In this document: one piece after another, positions 59,701-63,761 of the stretch
How positions within the stretch are numbered: the stretch's first letter is position 1
Layout of the letters: every line of letters begins with the position of its first letter
Source: Conchocele bisecta
Lineage: Eukaryota; Mollusca; Bivalvia; Lucinida; Thyasiridae
Assembly (NCBI GenBank): GCA_029237695.1
Contig: CM055266.1
Span: 9,069,805-9,133,804, forward strand
Length of the DNA stretch: 64,000 nucleotides
Direction of reading: 5' to 3'
Notes under the pieces: model-generated
Database searches by the model: none
Told to the model about the DNA's origin: nothing
The model's input: only the letters and a program-made list of their open reading frames with translations
Program-made: the position numbers and the translations under genes

Positions 59701-62354
59701 CTGGTACTGTTTTATGACTTACAAGGTTGGTGACGGACGGACGGACGTTCAAACATTTGGGAGTTATGAGCTATTTGTTCTTTAAAAGATCAAAGGAATA
59801 GCTCCTAAATTTCAATAGAATTACGAGCTAACTGAATAATACAATGGAATCTTTTGTTCCTAACCCCGCCCCTAAGCTCCTAAACCCCCGATGTTGACCC
59901 GGACGGACGGACCGGACGGGGACGGACGGACGTACGGAACGGACAGACGAGGTTAACACTAAATGACTATTGTGGTGGGTCATAAAAAACAGCAAGGTCA
60001 TATGAGATAAGCCATGTGATTTAGTACCTAAGAACTTGTGAAATATCTTATGAACAATACTTACAATATTTTCTGTAAATGAAGTCGAAAGTTGACAAAA
60101 TGTTCATAGCAAATCTATTCCGCATTTGAAAAGAAAATTGCGTCATCTTCCGATGTCATTAACAGAAAATGTCAGTTTTGTAAATACATATGGACGGACG
60201 TCAGGAACCTCAAGAGCAACACAATATGCCCCCCTTGCTATCGCATAGGGGGCATAATTATATGTATAGAATAAGAACATCAAACACTGAAGCTGTACTG
60301 ACCAACTAACATGTTGTCTGTAGTGGTCTCAATGGTATATTTACTACACCAGTGTATTATCATAGTTAACACAATATTATTACATAGTGAAATGCTATTT
60401 ATGTACCGACTTACTTTAAATGGCCAAACTTCGTTGCAAGATGCAATGGAGTTTTCCCGCCATAATGGGCACACCGAACCTCGGCCTTCTGATGCAGTAA
60501 GTACTGGAAAATGACATAAAATGAAGCGACATGCATGCCAGTAAACCTTTCTAACTGTCTAATTTCCAAACCATGCATATTATCTGGTTAAACACTTCCC
60601 ATGACAAATTTGTTCATTTGTGTTATCAGCTTGGAACAAAAAAGTTATTTGATTGCCCTAGTATGTTCAATTTTGGATGGACAAACTGATTGGCAAATAG
60701 TGTAGATCCAGATGAGCCGGCTCGTGATGAGCCGTCTCATCAGGATCTGCACTTTTCCAAGTAATTTTCATATTTTTGAGAACAAAAACGCCCCATTTTC
60801 ATAAATGATACATGGACTACCGGTAGTCTAAAAATTATTTTGGGATGATTGGATTGGTTTCAAAATTAACATATCAAAATCCATTCTAGTTACTTATGGG
60901 TGCAAGGGTTAAAGATGACACAACCCTACCTTTAAGCCGTTGAGGTGGCCATTGAGAGCGGCGATGTGTAGTGGGGTCATTCCTTTCTCATTGCCATCCT
61001 CCAACATGGGCTGCAGGTTGATTCGTCTCTTCTCATCCAATAATGCCTATATCATAACAACAATGCACAAATTTGGCTCTGGTGAAATAGGGCTTATGGT
61101 ATTTGTGGCGAGTCTGACTCCTGCTGTGCTAGCATGCTAATGCAGACTGACATTATCAAGGTGCATGATCATGTGGTTACAACAACAACAACAATGACTG
61201 ACAGTGTTGAAATCTTGCCCACTCCAAAGTAAGTATTATTTGATATTTTCCTTAATATGCAACAGATTTTTATGCAATATGGCACAGCAAACGCGTATTC
61301 ATGGGCTGCATTTGGTCGTCCCAGGAGTTCGGCACAAACTTCCGATTTCCGTGTCTACCGACATGGAAATTGATTCTTCGCAAAAAAGACAATGCACAAA
61401 TGCACAAGTACAGAGACCACCAAATGCAGCTTAATGCGTTTGATGTGCCAGATTTCATCAAAATCTGTTACATAATAAAGACAAAATAAAAGAATATGTT
61501 CTTTGAATCGGAGGGCTTCTGGAAGTTTAAGTATTTGTTGTTGTTGTTGTAACCACATGATCATACATGTACACCTTGATTATATGGTTTATTAAAAGCA
61601 TGATGGGTGTTTCAGAGGAGTTGTGTACACAAACTATGCAGTTTTTCTGTCCGCCCACCCGCCGCCCGCCCCGCGGTAAAACATAATACATACTGTTTTT
61701 TTAAAACGGTCGTATAAAAAATCAATGTTATCTAAAGTTTATCTACTAAAAAAGGCGGGGTCAGATATTCATCATCCACCGCTTCATATATACAATTACA
61801 ATTGATATTGAATGTCGGTCTATACTACGCTGCACGAGTTTCATTGGTCAAACAACAATAAGCCCCTCCCTTTTCTCATGACGGGTCACACATAGGCACA
61901 ATATCAACATGTATGGTGAACAAAAACAAAATATCAAGCAAAAACTCAGACATGTGCTTTTAAGCATGCACATGAATGGTTTAACGTCCCCACAACCTAA
62001 AGTCTTATCCGAAAGACATGTGGGATGGAAATACTATGAAAGTGTTTTGTAATACCTAGGGCGGGATTGAACCCCCAACCTCAGGTATTGAAGTCCAATG
62101 TAGTAACCGCTAGACCACAATCCATTCCTCCGTTCAGCATGAACCATACCTCCATGCTTTTGCAATGGTTGTATTCTGCAGCCAGGTATAGCGCTGTGCG
62201 GCCATGTTCGTCCACGGCGGAGATATCCACCCGGTCGTGTTGCAAGACCAGATCACACACCGCACTGTGGCCGTTTTGGCTCGCAACCATCAAAGGAGTG
62301 CACCCTTGTCTGTCTCTCGCATTTATATTGGCCCGCTTATCTCTCTTGTCACCA
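27148..62354 (-). CDS. TRPA1-like ankyrin TRP cation channel, 17 coding exons (5' partial)
   Basis: Join, in transcript order: 62354-62150, 61046-60930, 60503-60415, 58977-58834, 56781-56670, 55476-55340, 54686-54580, 53923-53795, 51223-51159, 48604-48435, 38207-38069, 36037-35906, 35031-34831, 31651-31481, 29687-29619, 28021-27836, 27303-27148. All junctions are GT-AG and the phases agree, giving 775 codons plus TAG. In window numbering: eight ankyrin repeats at about 12-275 (TPLHIAALNGH, TPLHLATKFGH, TALHIAAIYGH and others), a linker with C291 and C313, S1 at about 393-415, S2 at 455-471, S3 at 487-503, S4-S5 at 520-575, pore MMTGEFDF at 598-605, S6 ending VMNLL at 635-639, then VGLAVDNIKEVQDKA, and a charged coiled coil at about 725-770. 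TRPA1 is a plasma-membrane channel for irritants, temperature or touch. The N-terminal ankyrin exons are missing because they lie beyond the window. An orthologue of TRPA1 or a molluscan TRPA paralogue are both possible. Confidence 0.95.
27469..27745. repeat. Family G copy with a small internal duplication
   Basis: 'gtgccgtgaaacatggtgcc' and 'ggttagtgccgtgaatggga' match family G. The segment 'gtgccgtgaatgggaaaaaa' through 'cttcggaaacg' occurs twice in tandem. A short piece of another repeat ('gctgcggcccgcaagtcgcg') follows to about 27797. Confidence 0.55.
27836..28021 (-). CDS. TRPA1-like exon: post-TRP region
   Basis: 62 codons. The acceptor is TTGTACAG, the donor is ATG|GTAGGT, phase 0 to 0. 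It encodes VELILELESVVPEAIRKRS, EYPDPVNLHV, KLPFKLHKKFG and EKIAGALNPEM. The opening VEL follows RMQ as in TRPA1. Confidence 0.93.
28085..28457. mobile_element. Composite family I element, second copy
   Basis: It matches 12632-13006, including the TTAA-type foldback at the same inner position (about 28181-28376, with the palindrome 'tttagaatcatttccattgg'). Confidence 0.65.
28478..29565. repeat. Direct duplication of about 290 bp around a CRE-like cluster
   Basis: 28478-28768 and 29232-29565 are near-identical blocks ('ggagttttacgttcgttc', 'cataataaagggggttgaat', 'caaattcaagatggcggc'). Between them lie TGACGTCG, GTGACGTA, TGACGTCA and TGACGTCA at about 28943-29000, and an inverted repeat at about 29040-29155 ('ataaaatatatttggtttcg' and complement). 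It sits in a TRPA1-like intron. Confidence 0.6.
29567..29607. repeat. Solo end of a family H MITE beside a splice donor
   Basis: 'cggcagcaaaacgtggaac' and 'agacagtag' are the right end of family H. It stops 11 bp from the donor of the exon 29619-29687. Confidence 0.6.
29619..29687 (-). CDS. TRPA1-like exon: end of S6 and TRP-like helix
   Basis: 23 codons. The acceptor is CCTTACAG, the donor is CAG|GTAAAG, phase 0 to 0. It encodes VGLAVDNIKEVQDKAALTRL then RMQ, which follows VMNLL of the previous exon. This is the most TRPA1-typical segment of the gene. Confidence 0.95.
29697..29743. repeat. (ATTG)n microsatellite
   Basis: About eleven ATTG units lie 10 bp upstream of the acceptor side of the exon 29619-29687. 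Confidence 0.85.
29744..29940. repeat. Foldback family B, partial copy
   Basis: 'gtgcaaatttaggattgtc' on the left and 'cgtacaaagtttagagaaat' on the right belong to family B. The left end is cut off by the ATTG repeat. Confidence 0.6.
30501..30905 (+). repeat. Family F, good copy
   Basis: It begins near 'ttgtttattaatgtttaacgg' and includes 'gggttcgatcccattttaac' (B-box-like), 'tattcagccctgaaattaga', 'ctggtgccaggtccatacca' and 'aaggatgaaccccgatcgtt'. It is about 400 bp with no coding frame. Confidence 0.65.
30945..31470. repeat. Family X copy with an inner long hairpin
   Basis: The ends 'gctgtgactggagaaatga' and 'gatcctgatcagactgcag' are family X. Inside, about 31163-31325 is a long hairpin ('ttaaccacattgtaattttg' on the left, complement on the right). 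The right part runs to within about 10 bp of the donor of the exon at 31481. Confidence 0.55.
31481..31651 (-). CDS. TRPA1-like exon: pore loop and S6
   Basis: 57 codons. The acceptor is TTTAACAG, the donor is CTC|GTAAGT, phase 0 to 0. It encodes PAFEYISLALVKTSVMMTGE, then FDFGDDF and S6 (SAFSIMMTIIVMNLL). The pore glutamate of MMTGEFDF stands where human TRPA1 has an aspartate (MLGDINY), from memory. Confidence 0.95.
31834..32392. mobile_element. MITE family A, copy 3
   Basis: It is flanked by TA (31832-31833 and 32393-32394). It starts CTGTCTGTTTCACGAAAGC and ends 'ttttgtgaaacagacag', 559 bp. A fragment of family X follows at about 32460-32545. Confidence 0.8.
32838..33112. mobile_element. 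Foldback with GAGCTCCAGATAAG end, one intact side
   Basis: 'ggctccagataaggaattag' and 'caattattgaatagtttgct' correspond to 905-1293 read from the other end. The far end ('gggtatttaagaaaatacgc') lacks the terminal motif. Confidence 0.6.
33228..33359. mobile_element. 132-bp hairpin MITE with perfect 9-bp target duplication
   Basis: It starts TAGTTGCGAACGATAACTC and ends with the complement, 'gagttaccattcgcaacta'. The arms stay complementary for more than 50 bp. The flanks are gcggatgca at 33219-33227 and 33360-33368. A 9-bp duplication is typical of Mutator-like elements; the class is an inference. Confidence 0.8.
33484..33835. repeat. Hairpin followed by foldback family E copy
   Basis: 33484-33605 is a hairpin ('gaaaatatggatgatgacaa' and 'ttggagctttatatgttta' pairing). 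33611-33835 is family E, with the palindrome 'gcagaattctattccgc' at its centre. Confidence 0.6.
34247..34754. mobile_element. Larger relative of the 132-bp MITE
   Basis: The ends TAGTTGTGGGCAGTAACTC and 'gagttactgcccgcaacta' are complementary. A hairpin at about 34258-34315 lies next to the left end ('ctctgcaaaactcccgt' and complement). The interior repeats 'ccatgactttcaaggacc' several times. No target duplication is seen. Confidence 0.6.
34831..35031 (-). CDS. TRPA1-like exon: S4 and S5
   Basis: 67 codons. The acceptor is TATTTTCAG, the donor is ATG|GTGAGT, phase 0 to 0. It encodes DWQWSIGAAALFFAWINLVL, AQRFPTFGIYVVMF and the S5 segment with FFVVYALFIIAFALAFYSEL. 'LQRF..CGIFIVM' in human TRPA1 is the matching stretch, from memory. 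Confidence 0.95.
35409..35885. repeat. Family B left half and family X copies
   Basis: 35409-35530 is the left half of foldback family B ('ggggcccgtgtcactaaact'). 35580-35885 holds family X motifs twice ('ggaatggcgaccagtgcagc' and 'aggctgacctggatcaacac'), ending just before the donor of the exon 35906-36037. Confidence 0.55.
35906..36037 (-). CDS. TRPA1-like exon: S2-S3 linker and S3
   Basis: 44 codons. The acceptor is GTTTTCAG, the donor is TTG|GTAAGT, phase 0 to 0. It encodes LCQFFQARKNYITIENLLEW then IIFVFSIILVIDF. FFQARKNY..ENLLEWII matches the TRPA1 pattern IFQQKRNY..SNVLEWII, from memory. Confidence 0.95.
36120..36565 (-). repeat. Family F copy, reverse orientation
   Basis: It reads as the complement of the copy at 37325-37755, with 'gaatcacggtttgcctggtt' at one end and 'ttgataggccgttaaacccc' at the other. 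It contains a small tandem 'catgtacatgtacttgtac'. Confidence 0.65.
36822..37055. mobile_element. Foldback family B copy
   Basis: Left 'acagggggcactaaaatttg', centre 'ataggctgcatatgcagcct', right 'agtttagtgaaacgagcccc'. The left end is shortened. Confidence 0.65.
37085..37235. repeat. TTAA-type foldback, one-sided fragment
   Basis: 'gttgtctgctttttatttta' and 'gaatcatttccattggagt' belong to the family. The right arm is mostly missing. Confidence 0.5.
37325..37755 (+). repeat. Family F, good copy
   Basis: It begins 'ttgtttgttggggtttaacgg' and ends with 'ggaacccctaccattaattt'. Together with 36120-36565 it forms a pair in opposite orientations about 760 bp apart in one intron. Confidence 0.65.
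37855..38035 (-). mobile_element. tRNA-derived SINE, copy 1
   Basis: Read on the minus strand, 38035-37965 begins 'gattggccatggcctagggt' (A-box-like) and continues to 'ggttgtgagttcaatcccta' (B-box-like). The body follows, with 'catagtatttccatcccact'. The copy at 61965-62125 has the same head and body. Confidence 0.6.
38069..38207 (-). CDS. TRPA1-like exon: S1-S2 loop and S2
   Basis: 139 nt. The acceptor is AATTCCAG, the donor is GAG|GTAAAC. It opens with one base that completes the codon split at the end of the 48435 exon. It encodes DSATVLGSVGNSLCDKVD, then QQVCKYFIIVLAVTLIIME. Confidence 0.93.
38416..48434. repeat. 57-bp minisatellite, about 10 kb, seeded from an exon end and its splice donor
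   Basis: Units are 57 bp, with a 54-bp variant lacking three bases. Read on the minus strand each unit holds 'tatggtgaccacc', 'cccccatactcatt', then GTAAGTCACATTCTCGCAG. The last 29 nt of the exon 48435-48604 plus the first 28 nt of the intron make exactly one such unit, so the array continues directly from the exon. It fills nearly all of the 10.2-kb intron, about 175 units by length. 38.4-42.05 kb and the last about 150 bp are clean, while 42.05-48.3 kb is rich in 1-base indels. Long open frames on both strands result from the unit length being 3 x 19. Confidence 0.95.
44862..44965. other. A-rich non-unit block inside the 57-bp array
   Basis: About 100 bp of 'gaagaaaaataaaaagaagg' type sequence interrupts the array. 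A shorter A-run is at about 43121-43155. Both lie in the error-rich part, so they may be sequencing artefacts. Confidence 0.45.
48435..48604 (-). CDS. TRPA1-like exon: pre-S1 and S1, ending in the first 57-bp unit
   Basis: 170 nt. The acceptor is ATTTTGCAG, phase 0. The donor is TT|GTAAGT, phase 2. It encodes VLSQRLELLAHPLISGLLRR, KWSGLAVWLFYFTLGIYAVF and ends TSYMVTTKPPYS. The phase-2 donor joins to the next exon and gives PPYSFDSATV. The alternative donor ATG|GTGACC would break the frame. The last 29 nt belong to the minisatellite unit. Confidence 0.9.
48743..49290. mobile_element. Foldback (GTAGCCTATTTCACC family) with an inserted segment
   Basis: The left arm starts 'gtagccgatttcatcaaaat'. 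The palindrome at about 48885-48942 and the right arm to 'gttggtgaaataggctac' match 2514-2798. The block about 48943-49208 ('attccgcggaatcaaatgtc', 'gatgactgtagctgataagg') is inserted after the palindrome and occurs separately near 17620, 19867 and 22166. Confidence 0.6.
49331..49751. mobile_element. MITE family H, copy 2
   Basis: It is flanked by TA (49329-49330 and 49752-49753). It starts CTGTCTGTTCCACGTTTTGC and ends 'aaaacgcggaacagacag'. 421 bp, no coding frame. Confidence 0.75.
49950..50860. repeat. Long spaced inverted repeat
   Basis: The left arm at about 49950-50370 and the right arm at about 50583-50800 are complementary in blocks: 'accatatacattagaaactc' pairs with 'gagtttctaatgtatatggt', and 'tacgaaagaatctcacacag' pairs with 'ctgtgtgagattctttcgta'. 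About 210 bp lie between the arms. No coding frame is seen. Confidence 0.65.
51062..51158 (-). repeat. Short tandem repeat directly after a splice donor
   Basis: About four units of about 24 bp ('gttcaggtctatatttag' type) start next to the donor of the exon 51159-51223. Unlike the three larger arrays, no exon sequence is included in the unit. Confidence 0.5.
51159..51223 (-). CDS. TRPA1-like exon: pre-S1 linker
   Basis: 65 nt. The acceptor is CTTTGCAG, the donor is ATT|GTAAGT. The first codon is completed by the previous exon (E). It encodes ENTRQEYEAIGGYKKNHILM then VI. Confidence 0.9.
51310..52060. repeat. Repeats with GAATTGCCGTCTGCTGT palindromes
   Basis: 51310-51545 is a short repeat ('ggccgcagcccgcatgtcgc' to 'aagcgggtgcgacaaaaa', also at 54870-55025 and 57603-57770) split by a foldback at about 51416-51635 ('ttcatgacatatttatgata' and complement). 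The right half of that foldback occurs again at about 51915-52060. Confidence 0.5.
52240..52510. repeat. Interspersed repeat with GACGGAC microsatellite
   Basis: It contains 'ttgaccttggccttggatat', 'aatatggatgatgataagga', a GACGGAC run at about 52418-52452 and 'ccacatcgacatactttgta'. No gene is seen. Confidence 0.4.
52843..53176. mobile_element. Foldback with CTCCAGATAAG-type ends, diverged copy
   Basis: It starts 'gctcctgataagctgcatat' and ends around 'tactcgattgtttcagaaat'. The inner palindrome 'attatctccaaggagacaat' is shared with 905-1293. Confidence 0.6.
53270..53700. repeat. Family G copy with an inner hairpin insertion
   Basis: 'agtaggttagtgccgtgaat' occurs twice (53284 and 53456), separated by a hairpin at about 53330-53440 ('tttgaaccgtctcgccgaga'). 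The right side is 'acggcacatacgcactgtgt'. Confidence 0.55.
53795..53923 (-). CDS. TRPA1-like exon: linker after the ankyrin repeats
   Basis: 129 nt. The acceptor is TTTCCAG, the donor is G|GTAGAT. It encodes LAEVVFTRCLQIENDIVQF, DYKFVDDMYRLRKWGKPERI then KNT. The cysteine of FTRC (window C313) lies ten residues after the proline of MPN, the same spacing as human TRPA1 C641 after its LPE proline, from memory. Confidence 0.93.
54062..54579. repeat. 48-bp minisatellite seeded from an exon end and its splice donor
   Basis: About nine units follow the donor of the exon 54580-54686. On the minus strand each unit reads 'gtgaaacgcccgttagaaag', 'ctgattcgacatatgcca' and 'agtaagaaat'. The unit equals the last 41 nt of the exon plus the first 7 nt of the intron. 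A 102-bp foldback (54121-54222) is inserted in the distal part. Some units lack 'ata' or carry base changes. Confidence 0.92.
54121..54222. mobile_element. 102-bp foldback with a C-run, inserted in the 48-bp array
   Basis: It starts GGTGTCACAGGAAATTCTCC and ends with 'gatttcctgttacacc'. Both arms hold 'ctggaaatcttcccc', and a run of Cs forms the loop. Confidence 0.7.
54580..54686 (-). CDS. TRPA1-like exon: linker with candidate electrophile-sensing cysteine
   Basis: 107 nt. The acceptor is ATTTCAG, the donor is A|GTAAGT, phases 2 to 1. It encodes EDVARIIVESRCWEDALQNC, TGRCETPVRKLIRHMP and one base of the next codon. The CETPVRKLIRHMP stretch matches the human CPITEMIEYLP stretch that begins with C621 (from memory, with a two-residue gap). 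Cutting the exon earlier would remove this conserved piece. The last 41 nt are the 48-bp repeat unit. Confidence 0.9.
54752..55290. repeat. Family X fragments and the CCGCGGCCAGC repeat
   Basis: 54752-54820 and 55190-55290 are family X fragments ('gaccagggtctacactgttc', 'gtctacactggtcgcattgg'). 54870-55025 matches the repeat at 51310 and 57603 ('aagcgggcacgacaaaaacc'). Confidence 0.5.
55340..55476 (-). CDS. TRPA1-like exon: ankyrin repeats 7 and 8
   Basis: 137 nt. The acceptor is GTTTCCAG, the donor is GA|GTAAGA. It encodes RTPLQLACQAGHVHVVDYLI, SAGSRLGHLDEDGNNCLDI and AITNLN. It has the TPLxLA and GH hallmarks of ankyrin helices. Confidence 0.95.
55500..55900. repeat. Family F variant
   Basis: 'ctgaactgaatatttacata', 'tattcagccctgaagttaaa' and 'tgatctggtgccagttcttc' mark a diverged family F copy. 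The left part (55510-55590) resembles 1385-1470. 55901-56033 holds nothing recognised. Confidence 0.45.
56034..56669. repeat. 52-bp minisatellite seeded from an exon end and its splice donor
   Basis: About twelve units lie directly downstream of the exon 56670-56781. On the minus strand each unit holds 'aaatcctagtggaggcgggg', 'tcagatattcatcacctag' and 'acaggaaaaaggt'. It equals the last 50 nt of the exon plus GT of the intron, so nearly every unit keeps a donor-like AAAAAGGTAAATCC. Units are diverged, and some carry 'attatctgtccc' or 'tctgcatgatgaata'. Confidence 0.93.
56670..56781 (-). CDS. TRPA1-like exon: ankyrin repeat 6, ending in the first 52-bp unit
   Basis: 112 nt. The acceptor is AATTACAG, the donor is AAG|GTAAAT. 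It encodes NSLQMTPLSCAADAGWIKTC, KILVETGSDIHHLDRKK and joins in phase to RTPLQLA. Because the exon end is repeated downstream, other units also look like a donor. This one is chosen because it is the first and keeps the frame. Confidence 0.88.
56820..57240. repeat. Foldback with GTTAACAG motifs and an inserted MITE
   Basis: 'ccagttgctcgaaaattctg' and 'cagaaaccgggcagtaacag' type motifs occur in both orientations. 56963-57153 is a MITE with ends CAGTGGCGGATCCAGGATTT and 'ctgaatccgcctctg' and G/C runs near both ends. CAG ends fit hAT-type elements, which is an inference. Confidence 0.5.
57535..57935. mobile_element. TTAA/CCCTTA foldback interrupted by the GTCGAGCC repeat
   Basis: It starts TTAACCCTTACACCGCT and ends 'ggtctaagggttaa', with the palindrome 'cagaatcatttcctttgga'. 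The block about 57603-57770 ('atgtcgagccagccgaggca' to 'aagcgggctcgacaaaaaca') is inserted in its left arm. Confidence 0.6.
58116..58340. repeat. Family X, near-complete copy
   Basis: The ends are 'gtggctgtaactggagaaat' and 'tttctcccgtcacaaccaca', with 'gatctgtttgccagtctatc' inside. Confidence 0.6.
58441..58828. mobile_element. Family I element, reverse, ending 5 bp from a splice donor
   Basis: 'gctggctgttgtagagaggt' and 'gaggtggccgttcatggatg' are the complement of family I. A family G piece (about 58577-58795) is inserted. Its outer end stops just before the donor GTGAGT of the exon 58834-58977. Confidence 0.55.
58834..58977 (-). CDS. TRPA1-like exon: ankyrin repeat 5
   Basis: 144 nt. The acceptor is ATTTTCAG, the donor is GA|GTGAGT. 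It encodes IVKVLLPYPGTIYDHDDKLN then TALHIAAIYGHYQIAQLLLR and EGASVSK. It joins in phase to the ENSLQM exon. Confidence 0.95.
58990..59525. repeat. TGATTGATTGGGTGGT-type simple repeat beside an acceptor
   Basis: About 535 bp consist of TTGATTGA and TTGGGTGG blocks. The complement, rich in CAATCAAC, forms the intron end 13 bp before the acceptor of the exon 58834-58977. Confidence 0.9.
59546..60240. repeat. GTTCATAGAACACGG repeat, GACGGAC microsatellites and a family E copy
   Basis: 59546-59960 has 'aaatgtgttcatagaacacg', 'gggagttatgagctatttgt' and two GACGGAC runs, sharing its end with 24460-24660. 59998-60240 is foldback family E ('gataagccatgtgatttagt'). Confidence 0.55.
60415..60503 (-). 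CDS. TRPA1-like exon: ankyrin repeat 4
   Basis: 89 nt. The acceptor is TTTTCCAG, phase 0. The donor is AA|GTAAGT, phase 2. It encodes YLLHQKAEVRCAHYGGKTPL then HLATKFGHL. Confidence 0.93.
60930..61046 (-). CDS. TRPA1-like exon: ankyrin repeat 3
   Basis: 39 codons. The acceptor is GATATAG, the donor is AAG|GTAGGG, phase 0 to 0. It encodes ALLDEKRRINLQPMLEDGNE, KGMTPLHIAALNGHLNGLK. Confidence 0.93.
61157..61578. mobile_element. Foldback family D copy
   Basis: It starts 'tcaaggtgcatgatcatgtg' and ends 'acatgatcatacatgtacac' and 'cttgatt'. It has the (CAA)n and (GTT)n next to the ends, as in the other copies. Confidence 0.65.
61753..61778 (+). repeat. Stray copy of the 52-bp exon-end repeat core
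   Basis: 'ggcggggtcagatattcatc' is the core of the 56034-56669 unit (coding GSDIHH in the exon) but lies 5 kb upstream in another intron and in the opposite orientation. Around it no second unit is seen. Confidence 0.6.
61965..62125 (-). mobile_element. tRNA-derived SINE, copy 2
   Basis: On the minus strand the head reads 'tgtggtctagcggttactac' (A-box-like) and then 'ggttgggggttcaatcccgc' (B-box-like). The body has 'catagtatttccatcccaca'. The head ends 25 bp from the donor of the exon 62150-62354. Confidence 0.65.
62150..62354 (-). CDS. TRPA1-like exon: ankyrin repeats 1 and 2 of the visible part
   Basis: 205 nt. The acceptor is CATTGCAG, the donor is GAG|GTATGG. It opens with one base of a split codon, so at least one more exon lies upstream. 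It encodes ANINARDRQGCTPLMVASQN, then HDRVDISAVDEHGRTALYLA and EYNHCKSME. Confidence 0.93.
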
Positions 62355-62407
62355 CTGCAATGTTTTATCATTTATTTCATTCAGAGCAAAGAAGCAAGAA
62401 TAAACTA

Positions 62408-62915
62408 CTGTCTGTTCCACGTTTTGTTGCCGACAAACTTTTGGCTATTAAAGACATTCAATCTCAGAAATATCTAAATTTAAGTAGTTTTTCATCAATA
62501 ATAAAAAAGTCACCCACCCCAAAAAAAATTATTTGACGAAATTTCATTAAATATTGATTTTAGTGAGAAAAAACGATTTTACTATATGGGAATTTAACAT
62601 GGGGACTAAAAATATACAATTTTTTAATTGTGGACCGATTTTCAAAATCTAACTTGTTTTCTTAGTTACATCATTTCCAAACTATCTAGCCAGATTTCTG
62701 AGTCAATTTCCAAAAATGTTCAACCCCTCCTTGTCTCTCTTTACCTCCTTTTTGCCCCATATTAAATTCCTATAGGAAAATCGATTTTTCGCAATAAAAT
62801 CAGTATGATGGAATTTTATCAAATAATTTTTTTTAGGGAGGGTGACTTTTTTGTTATTGATGAAAAAGTACTTAACCTTTAGATATTTCTGACATTTAAT
62901 GTGTTTAATAGCCAA
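62408..62915. mobile_element. MITE family H, copy 3, right end missing
   Basis: TA at 62406-62407 precedes CTGTCTGTTCCACGTTTTG. The inner arms match the other copies, but the element stops near 'aatagccaaaacatgtgc' without its right inverted repeat. Confidence 0.65.
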
Positions 62916-63054
62916 AACATGTGCAAACGTTAAAGTAATCCCTACAGTTATATCAAAGTTATGGCATGATGGAGAAACTCTTACAAACATTTTGATATAA
63001 ACAACCACGGATGGACGCATTATGGACGGACTACAGAACCTCAACAGCCTAGAG

Positions 63055-63260
63055 CAGAGCTCCAGTTAAGGTGCGTAATTTGTATCAACTTTGGGGGGAA
63101 TATTGTTACTTCTTCACCAAAAATGGCAAGTTGGGAGTGCTTTAGAATCGTCTCATTGAGACGATTCTAAAGAACTCCCAACTTACCATTTTTGGTAAAG
63201 AACTAAGAAAAATACCTCGAATATTTGGTCAAATTACGCATCTTACCTGGAGCTCTGATA
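63055..63260. mobile_element. Foldback with GAGCTCCAG ends, diverged interior
   Basis: It starts 'cagagctccagttaaggtgc' and ends 'gcatcttacctggagctctg'. The interior arms ('aaaatggcaagttgggagtg' and complement) form a long hairpin. Confidence 0.7.
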
Positions 63261-63511
63261 GAGGGCATAAAAATATATCTATAAGAAATTTTAAAGTTAG
63301 TGAATGATGACGTCATTATAAACAGATGTTTATTCAAACACATGACATATGTTTCTGTGACTAGAGAATTGCGACCAGTCTGATCAGGATATGCACTGTT
63401 TGCCATTGTATAGAAAGGAAATGAAAATGTGGATGATAATAAACATGCACACAAAGTGAATAGTTCATACGGTAAAATAGTATAACACATTGAATCTGCT
63501 GATACGAACAT

Positions 63512-63761
63512 GGGAGCCGTTGCACTAAACTTTGTACATGTACGACTAAAATGTTCGCAAGTTCAAATTTAGGATCGTCTGGAAATTTAAATTGATGGAT
63601 TTACATTTATTGAGCATAGGCTGCATATGCAGCCTATGCTCAATAAATGTAAATCCAATAATTGTTTACAAGAAAACATTGTTAATGTGAAATTTTCAGA
63701 CTATCATACTTCTGCACTTACAAACATTTTAGTCGTACAAAGTTTAGTGAAACGGCCCCCA
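63512..63761. mobile_element. Foldback family B, complete-looking copy
   Basis: It starts GGGAGCCGTTGCACTAAACT and ends 'agtttagtgaaacggccccc', with 'ataggctgcatatgcagcct' at the centre. It is the most symmetrical copy in the window. Confidence 0.75.

Noticed and set aside
62055..62125. tRNA gene
   Set aside because: A- and B-box-like motifs are present, but the sequence continues into a repeated body and lacks a convincing cloverleaf; called a SINE head.
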